A DNA stretch of 34,221 nucleotides, taken from the NCBI GenBank assembly GCA_934249275.1, contig CAKQKT010000009.1, forward strand, positions 1 to 34,221, given 5' to 3'. Under the pieces are notes generated by a model. The model ran no database searches, was not told the origin of the DNA, and saw nothing but the letters and a program-made list of their open reading frames with translations. The position numbers and the translations under genes were made by a program. Below are positions 17,137 to 26,297 of this stretch, piece by piece (the first letter of the stretch is position 1; every line of letters begins with the position of its first letter). Origin of the DNA: an uncultured Sutterella sp. Lineage in GTDB: Bacteria; Pseudomonadota; Gammaproteobacteria; Burkholderiales; Burkholderiaceae_F.

Positions 17137-18335
17137 GCTTGGGACGTAAAAAGAAGAAGGAGGACTGGCAGACGCAGGGACGCGCCGCCTCAAAGCTCAC
17201 GGAACGTGCGAACGCGAGCCTTGAGGTGATTATTTGCGTTGCTGCGCTGCTCTGCGTCGGCATCGTCATGGTGTATTCTGCGACGTCTGTGTTTGCGGAC
17301 AACTCAAGATACGGCGTCGACGCAATCTATTTCGTCAAGAAGCATCTGCAGAGCATCGGCGTCGGCATTTTCGTCTGTTGGATTGTCACCAAGATTCCGA
17401 TGTCTTTCTGGCAGCGAAATGCGCTTTGGGTTTTTCTCGCGGCGCTGGCGCTGCTGGTGCTCGTTCTGGTGCCTGGCGTCGGCAAGACGGTCAATGGTGC
17501 AAGGCGCTGGATCAATTTCGGCGTGATGAACCTTCAGGTTTCGGAAATGATGAAGGTGGCCGCCCTCATCATGGCGGCGTGGTTTGCTGTGATGCGGCAG
17601 GACTACATGCATTCCGTCCAGAAGGGTTTCTTTCCGATGGCGCTTGCCATGGTGATTATTTCGGCGCTCATCATTCAGCAGCCCGACCTTGGCGCCATGG
17701 TGGTCATCGTCGCCGAAATCATGGGCATTCTGTTTTTGGGCGGCCTCAAAGGTACAATCTTCGTTTTTGTGATTGCGGTTGTGGCGGCTTTCGTCGGATG
17801 GATGATTGTCGATACGCCGTGGCGTTTGGGGCGATTCTTTGCATACTGGGATCCTTGGGCGCCCGAGCATGTGCTCGACAAGGCGTATCAGCTGTCGCAT
17901 TCACTGATCGCGTTCGGACGCGGCGAGCTCTTTGGCGTGGGCTTGGGCGGTTCAGTCGAGAAGCTTTACTACCTCCCAGAGGCGCATACCGACTTCATTA
18001 TGGCGGTGATTGCCGAGGAAACGGGCTTCGTGGGCGTTTGCCTAGTTCTCTTCATTTACTATTGGCTCATCAGACATGCGTTCGAAATCGGACGTGTGTC
18101 GATCAAATTGGAAAAATACTTTCAGGGTCTTCTTGCGCAGGGCATCGGCGTGTGGTTCGGTGTTCAGGTCTTCATCAACATGGGCGTAGCTTCGGGGCTG
18201 CTGCCGACGAAAGGCCTGACGCTTCCCTTCGTGAGCTTTGGAGGCAGCGCACTGCTCTCCGGGCTCATCGCCATTGGACTGTTGTTGCGCGTGGACCGGG
18301 AAAACAGAATGCTGATGCGCGGAGGTCAGGTGTGA
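17130..18335 (+). CDS. ftsW: Septal peptidoglycan glycosyltransferase FtsW
   Basis: This 401-residue SEDS-family membrane protein polymerises lipid II at the septum with FtsI. It has a basic cytoplasmic N-terminus (RKKKKED) and about ten hydrophobic helices. Family motifs are GARRWINFG, the QPDLGA segment, LPEAHTDFIMAVIAEE, and near the C-terminus GLTLPFVSFGGSALL. The GTG at 17130 was chosen over the upstream open frame because GAGGAG (17119-17124) sits five bases before it. It overlaps murD by 7 nt and murG by 4 nt, a tightly coupled trio. Confidence 0.96.
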   Translation: MLSLGRKKKKEDWQTQGRAASKLTERANASLEVIICVAALLCVGIVMVYSATSVFADNSRYGVDAIYFVKKHLQSIGVGIFVCWIVTKIPMSFWQRNALWVFLAALALLVLVLVPGVGKTVNGARRWINFGVMNLQVSEMMKVAALIMAAWFAVMRQDYMHSVQKGFFPMALAMVIISALIIQQPDLGAMVVIVAEIMGILFLGGLKGTIFVFVIAVVAAFVGWMIVDTPWRLGRFFAYWDPWAPEHVLDKAYQLSHSLIAFGRGELFGVGLGGSVEKLYYLPEAHTDFIMAVIAEETGFVGVCLVLFIYYWLIRHAFEIGRVSIKLEKYFQGLLAQGIGVWFGVQVFINMGVASGLLPTKGLTLPFVSFGGSALLSGLIAIGLLLRVDRENRMLMRGGQV

Positions 18336-19444
18336 GCACTGAAAAGAAACATTTGGTGATTCTTGCAGCCGGTACGGGTGGTCATGTCATGCCCGGCCTT
18401 GCTGTGGCAAAAGTTATGGCCAGCCGAGGGTGGAAGATTTCTTGGGTCGGAACGGTTACAGGCATGGAGCGCGGACTTGTTGAGCGTCATGGCATTCCGT
18501 TCTACGCTCTTGATTTTCAGGGCGTGCGCGGCCGCGGTCTCTTCGGGGCCGTCAAGGGCGGGGTTAAGCTGATCGGCGCATTCTTCGCTTCGATGAAGCT
18601 TTTGGATGAGTTGAAGCCGGACGCCGTTTTTTCGACGGGCGGCTATGTATCGGTGCCTTTCGGCTTTGCCGCGCATCGCAGGAAGCTTCCTCTGGTGATG
18701 ATGAACTGCGACGCGGATTTGCTGATGTCGACCAATACGCTGCTTCCCTTCTGTGATGCGCTTGCATGTGGTTTTGCCGGCGGAGCAAGAACCTTTGCAA
18801 AGGAGAAGGGCCGGACGACGGGTAATCCCGTTCGCGAGGAAATCGTTGCGGTCTCGCCTCCGCAAGACCGCATGGCGGATCGCACGGGGCCTTTGCGCGT
18901 CTTCATTTTCGGAGGCAGCCTCGGTGCGCAGGTCTTTAATGAAAACATGCCGGCTGTCTTTGCTGCCATTCCGCCGGAACAGCGTCCCGTCATCGTTCAT
19001 CAGACCGGCAAGGACCGCGATGCTCCTGTGCGTGAAGCCTATGAAAAGCTTGGCGTCAAGGCTGAGGTTGTCCCCTTCATCAACGACATGGCGGCCCGAT
19101 ATGAAGATTGCGACGTAGTGATCTGCCGAGCAGGCGCAACGAGCGTTTCCGAACTCTGTGCGGCCGGCGTGGCAAGCATTCTGGTGCCGTTCGTCGCCAA
19201 GACCACGGCGCATCAGACGGGCAATGCGAAGTACATGGTCGAACGCCATGCGGCAATCATGGTCCCGCAGACCGAGTTCACCGTTGAACGCATGGCCGAG
19301 CTCATATCGGGCCTCACTCGCGATCATTTGCTCGAGTTGGCGAAAAATGCTCGGGCAACGGCGAGACCGCAGGCTGCGGAGGCGGTGGCGACTCTTATCG
19401 AAGAAACCGTTGCCCGCAAATCGGGAACGCAGAATGCCAGGTAA
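18332..19444 (+). CDS. murG: UDP-GlcNAc:lipid I GlcNAc transferase MurG
   Basis: This 370-residue GT-B glycosyltransferase on the inner face of the cytoplasmic membrane converts lipid I to lipid II. It shows the first G-loop AAGTGGHVMPGLA, the segment STGGYVSVP, TGNPVR, GGSLGAQ, and the UDP-GlcNAc region CRAGATSVSEL. The frame is open far upstream into ftsW, but that part is a shadow. The GTG at 18332 has GGAGG (18321-18325) at good spacing and overlaps the ftsW stop by 4 nt. Confidence 0.96.
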   Translation: MSTEKKHLVILAAGTGGHVMPGLAVAKVMASRGWKISWVGTVTGMERGLVERHGIPFYALDFQGVRGRGLFGAVKGGVKLIGAFFASMKLLDELKPDAVFSTGGYVSVPFGFAAHRRKLPLVMMNCDADLLMSTNTLLPFCDALACGFAGGARTFAKEKGRTTGNPVREEIVAVSPPQDRMADRTGPLRVFIFGGSLGAQVFNENMPAVFAAIPPEQRPVIVHQTGKDRDAPVREAYEKLGVKAEVVPFINDMAARYEDCDVVICRAGATSVSELCAAGVASILVPFVAKTTAHQTGNAKYMVERHAAIMVPQTEFTVERMAELISGLTRDHLLELAKNARATARPQAAEAVATLIEETVARKSGTQNAR

Positions 19445-19493
19445 AGGATTGACGGGCGGAATCCATTTGTCTGCCCTCTGAGGAGATTCAAGC

Positions 19494-20894
19494 GTGAAGT
19501 TTTTGGTCAATCATCTGCATTTCGTCGGAATCGGCGGTGCGGGCATGAGCGGCATTGCCGAGGTGATGCTTAATCTCGGCTACGTTGTCAGCGGTTCTGA
19601 TTTGGCAAAGAGCGCCGTAACCGAGCGTCTGCAGTCGTTTGGTGCGCGTGTCTTTTGCGGTCATGACAAGAAGCATATCCGCGGGGCCGATGCCGTCGTG
19701 ATTTCGTCGGCTGTACATGAGGACAATCCTGAGGTCGTTGCAGCCCGCGAACTCGGTATTCCCGTTGTGCCGCGCGCCGTGATGCTTGCGGAACTGATGC
19801 GCCTTCGCCGCGGCATTGCCATCGCAGGCGCACACGGCAAGACGACGACTACGTCGCTCACCGCATCGCTGCTCGCTGCGGGCGGCCTTGATCCGACCTT
19901 TGTGATCGGCGGCCGTCTCAACAGTGCGGGGGCAAATGCAAGATTGGGTACGGGAGAATTTCTGGTCGCTGAGGCGGACGAGTCGGATGCGTCGTTCCTC
20001 AATCTCACGCCTGTGATTTCTGCGGTGACCAACATCGACGAAGATCACATGGACACGTACGGCCACAGCTTCGAGAACTTGAAGTCGGCCTTTGTGGACT
20101 TTCTTGAGCGCCTTCCGTTTTATGGCGTGGCCGTGCTTTGCGCAGATGATGCGCACGTTCTCGAGATCCGTCCGCGCGTGACAAAGCCGGTGATTCTTTA
20201 CGGAATTTCCGCCGAGGCTCAGGTTCGTGCGATTGATGTTCGCGCCGTTGGCACCCAGATGGCCTTTACGGTGCTGAGGCCGGATCATCCGCCGCTGCCC
20301 GTCGTGCTTAATCTGCCTGGCATCCACAATGTGAGAAACGCACTCGCAGCTGTGGCGATTGCTACCGTGGTTGGTGTTTCCGACGAGGCCATCGTGCGAG
20401 GCTTGGGCGAGTTTCGCGGCGTGGGCCGACGGTTCACGCAGTACGGAGAGATCCCCGTGCGTGCGGCTGACGGCAATGTGATTGGGCATTACAGGCTCAT
20501 CGACGACTACGGCCATCATCCGCATGAAATGGCGGCCACGCTGGCCGCTGTTCGAGGTGCCTGGCCTGAGAAGCGCGTTATCGTTGCTTTTCAGCCGCAT
20601 CGCTATACGAGAACGCGTGACTGCTTCGACATGTTTGTCGATGTCTTGAAGGACATTGACGGGCTTGTTCTTGCTGATGTTTATCCGGCTGGAGAGGCTC
20701 CGATTGAGGGAGCGGACAGCGAACACCTGGCCGCGGCGATTGCCGCCAAGGGCTTCCACCGCCCCGTTGTCGTGCCTGTTGAAAATGTGGCTGATGCCAT
20801 TGGGGCGATGGTTCGCGATGGTGATGTCGTGATTACGATGGGGGCAGGCTCGATTGGCCGTGTCGCGCCGGCGATTGCCGAACAGGCAAAGTAA
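19494..20894 (+). CDS. murC: UDP-MurNAc:L-alanine ligase MurC
   Basis: This 466-residue ligase adds the first stem residue. The N-terminal [16 protein letters not shown] motif, the ATP loop GAHGKTTTT (112-120), [21 protein letters not shown] and the C-terminal DDYGHHPHE and FQPHRYTR are all canonical. The GTG at 19494 has AGGAG at 19481-19485. A 49-bp gap to murG contains nothing recognisable beyond that ribosome site. Confidence 0.97.
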   Translation: MKFLVNHLHFVGIGGAGMSGIAEVMLNLGYVVSGSDLAKSAVTERLQSFGARVFCGHDKKHIRGADAVVISSAVHEDNPEVVAARELGIPVVPRAVMLAELMRLRRGIAIAGAHGKTTTTSLTASLLAAGGLDPTFVIGGRLNSAGANARLGTGEFLVAEADESDASFLNLTPVISAVTNIDEDHMDTYGHSFENLKSAFVDFLERLPFYGVAVLCADDAHVLEIRPRVTKPVILYGISAEAQVRAIDVRAVGTQMAFTVLRPDHPPLPVVLNLPGIHNVRNALAAVAIATVVGVSDEAIVRGLGEFRGVGRRFTQYGEIPVRAADGNVIGHYRLIDDYGHHPHEMAATLAAVRGAWPEKRVIVAFQPHRYTRTRDCFDMFVDVLKDIDGLVLADVYPAGEAPIEGADSEHLAAAIAAKGFHRPVVVPVENVADAIGAMVRDGDVVITMGAGSIGRVAPAIAEQAK

Positions 20895-20931
20895 CTGATG
20901 AAAATTGATTGAACGAAAGGAAATTGTGAAG

Positions 20932-21864
20932 ATGGAAAATCTGGGTCGTGTTGTGCTCCTGATGGGGGGCGTCTCCTCCGAACGCGAGGTTTCTCTGATG
21001 TCGGGCGAAGGCGTCTACAAGGCGTTGGTGTCGAAGGGCGTCGATGTCGTAAAGTTCGACCCGAAGACCGACAGCCTTGAAGCCCTTGAAAAGGGCGGCT
21101 TTGATCGTGCATTCATCGCGCTTCATGGCCGTCTCGGCGAAGACGGTACGATTCAGGGCGTGCTCAATTATCTTGGGGTCCCGTATACGGGACCGGGTGT
21201 CACGGCCAGCGCTATGGCAATCGACAAGGATCTGACCAAGCGCATCTGGCGCAGCGCCGGCATTCCGGTGCCCGAAGGCGTCATGATCAACCCGAAGGCT
21301 GATGATGAAGTGCTTGAGGATGCAATTGCACGTCTCGGCGCAACGGGTCTGGTGGTGAAGCCGGCGCACGACGGCTCCTCCATCGGGGTCACGAAGCTCG
21401 GCAAGCCGACTGTTGCTTCGCTCAGAAAGGCGCTTGAGGATGCTGCCGGCGTGCGCGGCGACGAAGTCCTCGTTGAAGAGTACATTCACGGTCGTGAATT
21501 CACGATTGCCGTGCTCGATGGCGTCGCTCTTCCTGTTATCGAAATTCGCGCTCCTGAAGGAGACTACGATTTCAACAACAAATACTTCGGCGACGCCGTG
21601 CATTACGATTGCCCGGCAAAGCTCGGAGGTGACGAGACCAAGCAGCTCGGCACGCTTTGCGAGCGTGCGTTCGCCGCAGTCGGAGCTCGAGGCTGGTCCC
21701 GTATTGATGCGCTGCAGCGCGCCGACGGATCCTTTGCGCTTCTTGAAATCAACACGGCTCCCGGCATGACTCCGCATTCGCTTGTGCCGATGGCTGCTCG
21801 TGCAGTCGGGATGGATTATGCCGACTTGTGTCTCAAGGTTCTTTCGCTCGCTCGCTGCGATTGA
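20932..21864 (+). CDS. ddl: D-alanine:D-alanine ligase
   Basis: This 310-residue ATP-grasp enzyme makes the D-Ala-D-Ala used by MurF. GGVSSEREVSLMSG, ALHGRLGEDGTIQG, the nucleotide-binding KPAHDGSSIGV, and EINTAPGMTPHS match DdlB-type ligases. In-frame alternatives are the GTG at 20926, four bases after AAGGA (20917-20921), and a TTG at 20905. I kept the ATG at 20932 because the protein then matches the family length. It lies between murC and ftsQ as in other proteobacteria. Confidence 0.95.
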   Translation: MENLGRVVLLMGGVSSEREVSLMSGEGVYKALVSKGVDVVKFDPKTDSLEALEKGGFDRAFIALHGRLGEDGTIQGVLNYLGVPYTGPGVTASAMAIDKDLTKRIWRSAGIPVPEGVMINPKADDEVLEDAIARLGATGLVVKPAHDGSSIGVTKLGKPTVASLRKALEDAAGVRGDEVLVEEYIHGREFTIAVLDGVALPVIEIRAPEGDYDFNNKYFGDAVHYDCPAKLGGDETKQLGTLCERAFAAVGARGWSRIDALQRADGSFALLEINTAPGMTPHSLVPMAARAVGMDYADLCLKVLSLARCD

Positions 21865-21906
21865 GCGGATTGGCGACAGGTCTGATGACAGGCGGAGTTC
21901 CCCCGA

Positions 21907-22848
21907 ATGAAGACTGAAAGCACCGTAAGGTCTGACGAATCCAACGCTTCAGAGGAGGTGGTTGTTCGCCGTGCGCAGGCGCGTGCGCTTGAAGAAGCGC
22001 GCGAGGCCCGACGTGCGAGCCTTCGCTTCTGGACAAAGACGGTCTGCGGTGTTGCCGCTGTTGCCGTTATGGCGTTGGGGGCGGGACGGATTGCCGAAGC
22101 GGTGATGCACCTGCCGATCTTCGACTTCTCGACTCTGGAGGTCTCCGGGGATGTTGCGCGCGTGCCGGTCGATCGCGTGAAGCTGGCGGTCGAACCTGTC
22201 ATTCGAGGCAATTTTTTTACCGAAGACCTGGACGAGGTTCGAAAGGCGGCCGAGTCGGTGCCTTGGGTCAAGAACGCTGTGGTGAGAAGGCTCTGGCCCG
22301 ACGGTTTGCGAGTAGAGGTCGAGACCTATGTTGCGTTCGCGCTCTACGAAGACGGACGCCTGGTCGATCCGGACGGCGTGCTGTTTTCGGCCAATCCGGA
22401 CGAGAGAGAGGATCCGTCTGCTCCGCTGCCCAATTTTTATGGCCCGGCAGGTCAGACCGCACAGATTGCTCGGTATTATCGAGAGTTCTCGCGAGCGCTT
22501 GGCTCGATCGGGGCTACGGTGACGGACATAGCATGCAGCGACCGCGGAAGCTGGAGCTTTGTGATGGCCTCAAGCGGCATTCCGCCGACGAAGGTGGAGC
22601 TTGGTCGTGAAAACGGCAGGACGAACATTGTTGCCAAGGTCGCGGATCTTGTAGCTGCTTATCCTAGAGTCGTCGAGCTGATGAACGGTCCTCCGGCATC
22701 TATCGATCTGCGCTATGACAGAGCTTTTGCGGCTACGCTTCCCGACCGCGAAGCTATTGAGAAACTTCGGGAAGCCGAAAAGACAACCGATACGGATGTC
22801 CCGGACGACGAGCCCGGGACGGCGCAGCACGATGAACAATCCGAATGA
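21907..22848 (+). CDS. ftsQ: Cell division protein FtsQ
   Basis: This 313-residue bitopic divisome hub has a charged cytoplasmic tail (1-42), a membrane helix (about 44-66), a POTRA domain (about 73-142, with VSGDVARVPVDRV and SVPWVKNAVVRRLWPDGLRVEV) and a beta domain (about 143-260). It would recruit FtsL/FtsB. The C-terminal 35 residues are acidic and low in complexity and extend beyond the usual beta domain. The ATG at 21907 has a modest GGAG about ten bases upstream. The 3' end overlaps ftsA by 17 nt. Confidence 0.93.
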   Translation: MKTESTVRSDESNASEEVVVRRAQARALEEAREARRASLRFWTKTVCGVAAVAVMALGAGRIAEAVMHLPIFDFSTLEVSGDVARVPVDRVKLAVEPVIRGNFFTEDLDEVRKAAESVPWVKNAVVRRLWPDGLRVEVETYVAFALYEDGRLVDPDGVLFSANPDEREDPSAPLPNFYGPAGQTAQIARYYREFSRALGSIGATVTDIACSDRGSWSFVMASSGIPPTKVELGRENGRTNIVAKVADLVAAYPRVVELMNGPPASIDLRYDRAFAATLPDREAIEKLREAEKTTDTDVPDDEPGTAQHDEQSE

Positions 22849-24067
22849 TTACCTCGTAGGTCTCGACATAGGCTCGCACAAGGTGTTGTGCGTCGTGGCG
22901 CTTCCGTCGCCCAAGGGCAAGGGACTCTATCGCATTTGCGGGTACAGCTACCGGGATTCGCATGGCGTGCGAAACGGCATTGTCACGGATCTTAACGCGG
23001 CCGTTGACGACATCAAGGCTGCGGTCCGCGAAGCGCGTTCTTCCGGCAACCTTCCGGAAATTACGCGTGCCTGGGTCGCCATCGGCGGTTCGACGCTTAC
23101 GAGTGAAAACTGCCAGGGAACGGTCTTTGTGCGCGGCAATGAGGTCAAGGCGGCCGATGTCGAAGCCGCGGAGATCTGTGCGCGCGAACACAGTCGCAGG
23201 CAGGGCAGGCAGCTCATCAAGATGATTCCGCAGGGCTACTACTGTGGCGACACCTTTACGTCCAATACTCCGGTCGGTTTGGCGGGAGACAGGGTGACGG
23301 CCGCCTATCATGCAGTCTATGGTTCCGTGAAGAATGCTGAAAACATGAAGCGAAGCCTGCTTCGCTCGGGGATTGAGCTGGCCGGCTATGAACCTCATCC
23401 GATTGCGGCTTCGTTTGCGGTGCTTACCGACAGCGACCGTTATAACGGCTCTCTCGTCCTCGACATGGGGGCGGAGACTACGTCAATGACGCTTGTCTAT
23501 GAGCATCAGACGCTTCTGACGCTTGTCCGTCCCTTCGGGTCCGAGTTTTTCACGCGGGATTTGAGCACGATTTTCGGTTTGTCGCTCGATCAGGCTGAGG
23601 AAATTAAAATTCGTTTCGGCAGCTGCAGCGAGGAAGGCGTGCTGCCGGGGGAAAGCGTGCGTCCTACGATTGAAGACGTGCACGGCACCCCGCTGTGTTC
23701 CAGAAGCCTCCTTGTTCAGACACTGAGGGAACGCGCCAAGGAGTTTTTCCGGATTTATCGTGACGTTGTTGACAAGGCTGGTCATCTTGACAAGGTGCAT
23801 ACCGTTGTCATTACGGGCGGCGGCGCAAGCCTGCGTGCGATTGACGATGTCGCACGCGATGTTTTCGGCGTGCCTGTGCGCATAGCGGCGCCGCTCTTCA
23901 TTGATGAAAAGAACACTCTGGCGATGCGTCCCAACGCAAGCGTTGCCATGGGGCTTGTCATGGCTGCCGACAAGACTCGTGCGGTCGGCGACAGCCGCGG
24001 CTATCGAACGCCATCCTTCCTGAGTCTCTCGGGAAAGATCAAGACAGTATTTTTGGGAGACTATTGA
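22832..24067 (+). CDS. ftsA: Cell division protein FtsA
   Basis: This 411-residue actin-like protein tethers FtsZ to the membrane. It has the phosphate-1 motif VGLDIGSHKV, an SHS2-type insert (about 90-160), LVLDMGAETTSMTLV, ITGGGASLRAIDD, and a C-terminal amphipathic membrane-targeting helix (LSGKIKTVFLGDY). The ATG at 22832 lies inside the ftsQ 3' end (17-nt overlap), so translation is probably coupled. Upstream in-frame starts would lie deep inside ftsQ and were rejected. Confidence 0.95.
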   Translation: MNNPNDYLVGLDIGSHKVLCVVALPSPKGKGLYRICGYSYRDSHGVRNGIVTDLNAAVDDIKAAVREARSSGNLPEITRAWVAIGGSTLTSENCQGTVFVRGNEVKAADVEAAEICAREHSRRQGRQLIKMIPQGYYCGDTFTSNTPVGLAGDRVTAAYHAVYGSVKNAENMKRSLLRSGIELAGYEPHPIAASFAVLTDSDRYNGSLVLDMGAETTSMTLVYEHQTLLTLVRPFGSEFFTRDLSTIFGLSLDQAEEIKIRFGSCSEEGVLPGESVRPTIEDVHGTPLCSRSLLVQTLRERAKEFFRIYRDVVDKAGHLDKVHTVVITGGGASLRAIDDVARDVFGVPVRIAAPLFIDEKNTLAMRPNASVAMGLVMAADKTRAVGDSRGYRTPSFLSLSGKIKTVFLGDY

Positions 24068-24162
24068 GCCAGCTTTCCGAAACCGACCGGATGTCGGTGT
24101 GTGGCAAGCAGAAAAGCCAAATCTCCGCCATAATTAAAAGATTCGACATTTTGGGGTAGAAA
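24068..24162 (+). other. ftsA-ftsZ spacer
   Basis: This 95-bp spacer holds a 6-bp hairpin ACCGAC/GTCGGT (24082-24098) and an AT-rich CATAATTAAAAG stretch (from 24129) that could be a -10 region. There is no matching -35 at normal spacing. A weak ftsZ-proximal promoter is possible but not shown. GGGG (24153-24156) is the likely ribosome site for ftsZ. Confidence 0.3.
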
Positions 24163-25296
24163 ATGCCTTTTGAGATCCTGCAGGAACTTGATCCTCTGAA
24201 CACCGTCATCAAGGTGATCGGTGTGGGCGGCGGCGGTGGAAACGCTGTCGAGCACATGATCGCGCACGGCGCGAAGGGTATTGAATTTATTGCCGCGAAC
24301 ACGGACCATCAGGCCCTGTCTCGTTCGCGTGCGCACGTGAACATTCAGCTGGGCTCCACGGGGCTTGGCGCCGGTGCTCGACCCGAAGTCGGAGCGGCTG
24401 CGGCTCAGGAAAAGCGCGAGCAGGTGGCTGAGGCCATCCGCGGCTCGCACTTGCTGTTCATCACCGCCGGCATGGGCGGCGGCACGGGCACGGGTGCTGC
24501 GCCCGTCATCGCCGAGATCGCCAAGGAGATGGGCATTCTTACGGTTGCCGTTGTTACGAAGCCCTTCAGTTTTGAGGGCGGCCGCCGCATGCGTTGCGCC
24601 GAAAAGGGCATCGAGAATCTCAAGGACAAGGTCGACTCCATGATCGTGATCCTCAATGAGAAGCTCGAAAGCGAATGTCCCCCGAATGCCACAATGAAGG
24701 AATGCTTTGAAATGAGCAATGAAGTGCTCTACAAGGCATGCGTCGGCATTGCTGAGATCATCCATACGCCGGGTACCATCAACGTTGACTTTGAAGACCT
24801 TAAGACGGTCATGAGTGAACGCGGCACGGCCATCATCGGTCTTGCGACGGCTTCCGGTCCCGATCGCGCCCGCGTTGCTGCGGAGAAGGCCATTGCCTGT
24901 CCGCTGCTCGAAGGCGCAAACCTGCAGGGCGCCCGCGGTCTTCTCGCCTACTTTACGGGCAACGAGTCGGTCACGCTTGCCGAAATCAAGGAAGCCATGG
25001 CGGTGCTCAATACGTTCGTTCACAAGACGGCCATTGTGATTTTCGGTTCGGCTATTTCGGAAGAAATGGGCGACGAAATTCGAGTGACCCTTGTGGCAAC
25101 CGGTCTCGATCGCCCGCTTGACGCGGATCAGCCGGCTCCGGTCGTTCAGCCGCCTCCGGTTTTCACGATTACGTCAGGACAGGCGGAAGGCAAGGAAGTT
25201 TCGCCGGTGATGCCGGAAGTTGCTGCACCCCAGCCTGCTACGTCGGACTCGAAGGCGGATGAGCCCAAGTTCGTCATTCCGGCCTTCCTGAAGTAA
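24163..25296 (+). CDS. ftsZ: Cell division GTPase FtsZ
   Basis: This 377-residue tubulin homologue forms the Z ring. The N-terminal GVGGGGGNAVEHM, the GTP signature GMGGGTGTGAAP (103-114), PFSFEGGRR and the T7-loop region NVDFEDLK are present. The globular domain ends near residue 318. A linker of about 45-50 residues rich in P, V and A then leads to KFVIPAFLK, where the protein stops. The conserved C-terminal peptide is recognisable, but the usual extra residues after it are missing. The helix following NEKLESE is more cysteine-rich and divergent than in typical Burkholderiales FtsZ. It is followed by a terminator. Confidence 0.96.
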   Translation: MPFEILQELDPLNTVIKVIGVGGGGGNAVEHMIAHGAKGIEFIAANTDHQALSRSRAHVNIQLGSTGLGAGARPEVGAAAAQEKREQVAEAIRGSHLLFITAGMGGGTGTGAAPVIAEIAKEMGILTVAVVTKPFSFEGGRRMRCAEKGIENLKDKVDSMIVILNEKLESECPPNATMKECFEMSNEVLYKACVGIAEIIHTPGTINVDFEDLKTVMSERGTAIIGLATASGPDRARVAAEKAIACPLLEGANLQGARGLLAYFTGNESVTLAEIKEAMAVLNTFVHKTAIVIFGSAISEEMGDEIRVTLVATGLDRPLDADQPAPVVQPPPVFTITSGQAEGKEVSPVMPEVAAPQPATSDSKADEPKFVIPAFLK

Positions 25297-25336
25297 GCGT
25301 TTCTCACGGGAAAGCCCCGCGCAGACCAAGATGAAA

Positions 25337-25360
25337 GCCGGCGCCTTTAGCGCCGGTTTT
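25337..25360 (+). terminator. Intrinsic terminator after ftsZ
   Basis: GCCGGCGC and GCGCCGGT form an 8-bp stem around CTTTA, followed by TTTT (25357-25360). It ends 16 bases before the lpxC ATG, so it separates dcw transcription from lpxC, possibly only partially since the T-run is short. Confidence 0.75.
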
Positions 25361-25376
25361 CGTACGGAGATCATCC

Positions 25377-26297
25377 ATGTTCAAGCAGCGCACGCTCAGA
25401 CAATCCGTCGAAACCGTCGGGATCGGGCTTCACAGCGGTCGTAAGGTGCACCTTGTGCTTCGTCCGGCGGAGCCTGATACGGGCATTCTCTACCGTCGCG
25501 TGGACATTCGTCCCACCGTCGAGATTCCCGCACATCCGCTAAACGTGAACGATACGCGCATGGCCACCACGGTCAATGTCGGCAAGGCGGCCGTCGCGAC
25601 CATCGAGCATTTGATGAGCGCTTTCAACGGCCTCGGCGTCGACAATGTGATTGTCGAGGTGGACTCTGCCGAGATCCCGATCATGGACGGCTCCGGCGCG
25701 AGCTTTGTCTTTCTGTTGCATCAGGCGGGCATTGTTGAGCAGGATGCTCCCAAGCGCTTTGTCCGAGTGCTCAAGCCTGTTGAAGTTCGCGAGGGAGACA
25801 AGCTTGCCAGGCTTGAGCCGCATGAAGGGTTTCGCCTGACTTTTACCATCGCGTTCGGCCATCCTGCGATTGATCGTACGGAACAGAAGGCGGACGTTGA
25901 CTTTTCTCGAGTCACCTACGAACAGGCTGTCTCTCGCGCACGCACGTTCGGTTTTGTGCAGGACGTTGAGATGCTGCGCAGAATGGGGCTTGCTCAGGGC
26001 GGTTCGCTCGACAACGCCATCGTCATGGATGAATTCCGCATTCTGAATCCGGGCGGCCTTCGAGAAAACGACGAGTTTGTCAAGCACAAGATTCTTGATG
26101 CCATGGGTGATCTTTACGTGCTGGGGCATCCGCTTCTTGCTCACTATGTCGCGCACAAGTCGGGGCACGGTCTCAACAACCAGCTTCTTCGAGCGCTTCT
26201 TGCTGATGAAACGGCTTGGGAATGGGCGACCTTTGACCGGGCGGAGGATTGTCCGGTTGACTTCTGGATGCAGAAGACTGATCAGGTTAGACCGTAA
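25377..26297 (+). CDS. lpxC: UDP-3-O-acyl-GlcNAc deacetylase LpxC
   Basis: This 306-residue zinc enzyme catalyses the committed step of lipid A synthesis. The zinc ligands are H78 (IEHLMSA), H237 and D241 ([10 protein letters not shown]), and the catalytic histidine is H264 (SGHGLNN). These match the E. coli positions almost number for number. IMDGSGASF and the RTFGFVQD segment are also typical. The ATG has GGAG about eight bases upstream (25366-25369). The stop overlaps the converging DciA-like gene by 16 bp, with no terminator between them. Confidence 0.97.
   Translation: MFKQRTLRQSVETVGIGLHSGRKVHLVLRPAEPDTGILYRRVDIRPTVEIPAHPLNVNDTRMATTVNVGKAAVATIEHLMSAFNGLGVDNVIVEVDSAEIPIMDGSGASFVFLLHQAGIVEQDAPKRFVRVLKPVEVREGDKLARLEPHEGFRLTFTIAFGHPAIDRTEQKADVDFSRVTYEQAVSRARTFGFVQDVEMLRRMGLAQGGSLDNAIVMDEFRILNPGGLRENDEFVKHKILDAMGDLYVLGHPLLAHYVAHKSGHGLNNQLLRALLADETAWEWATFDRAEDCPVDFWMQKTDQVRP

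Noticed and set aside
17234..18331. Long open frame continuous with and upstream of murG
   Set aside because: It lies in another frame of ftsW, encodes a low-complexity arginine/histidine-rich product, and murG has its own GTG with a strong ribosome site.
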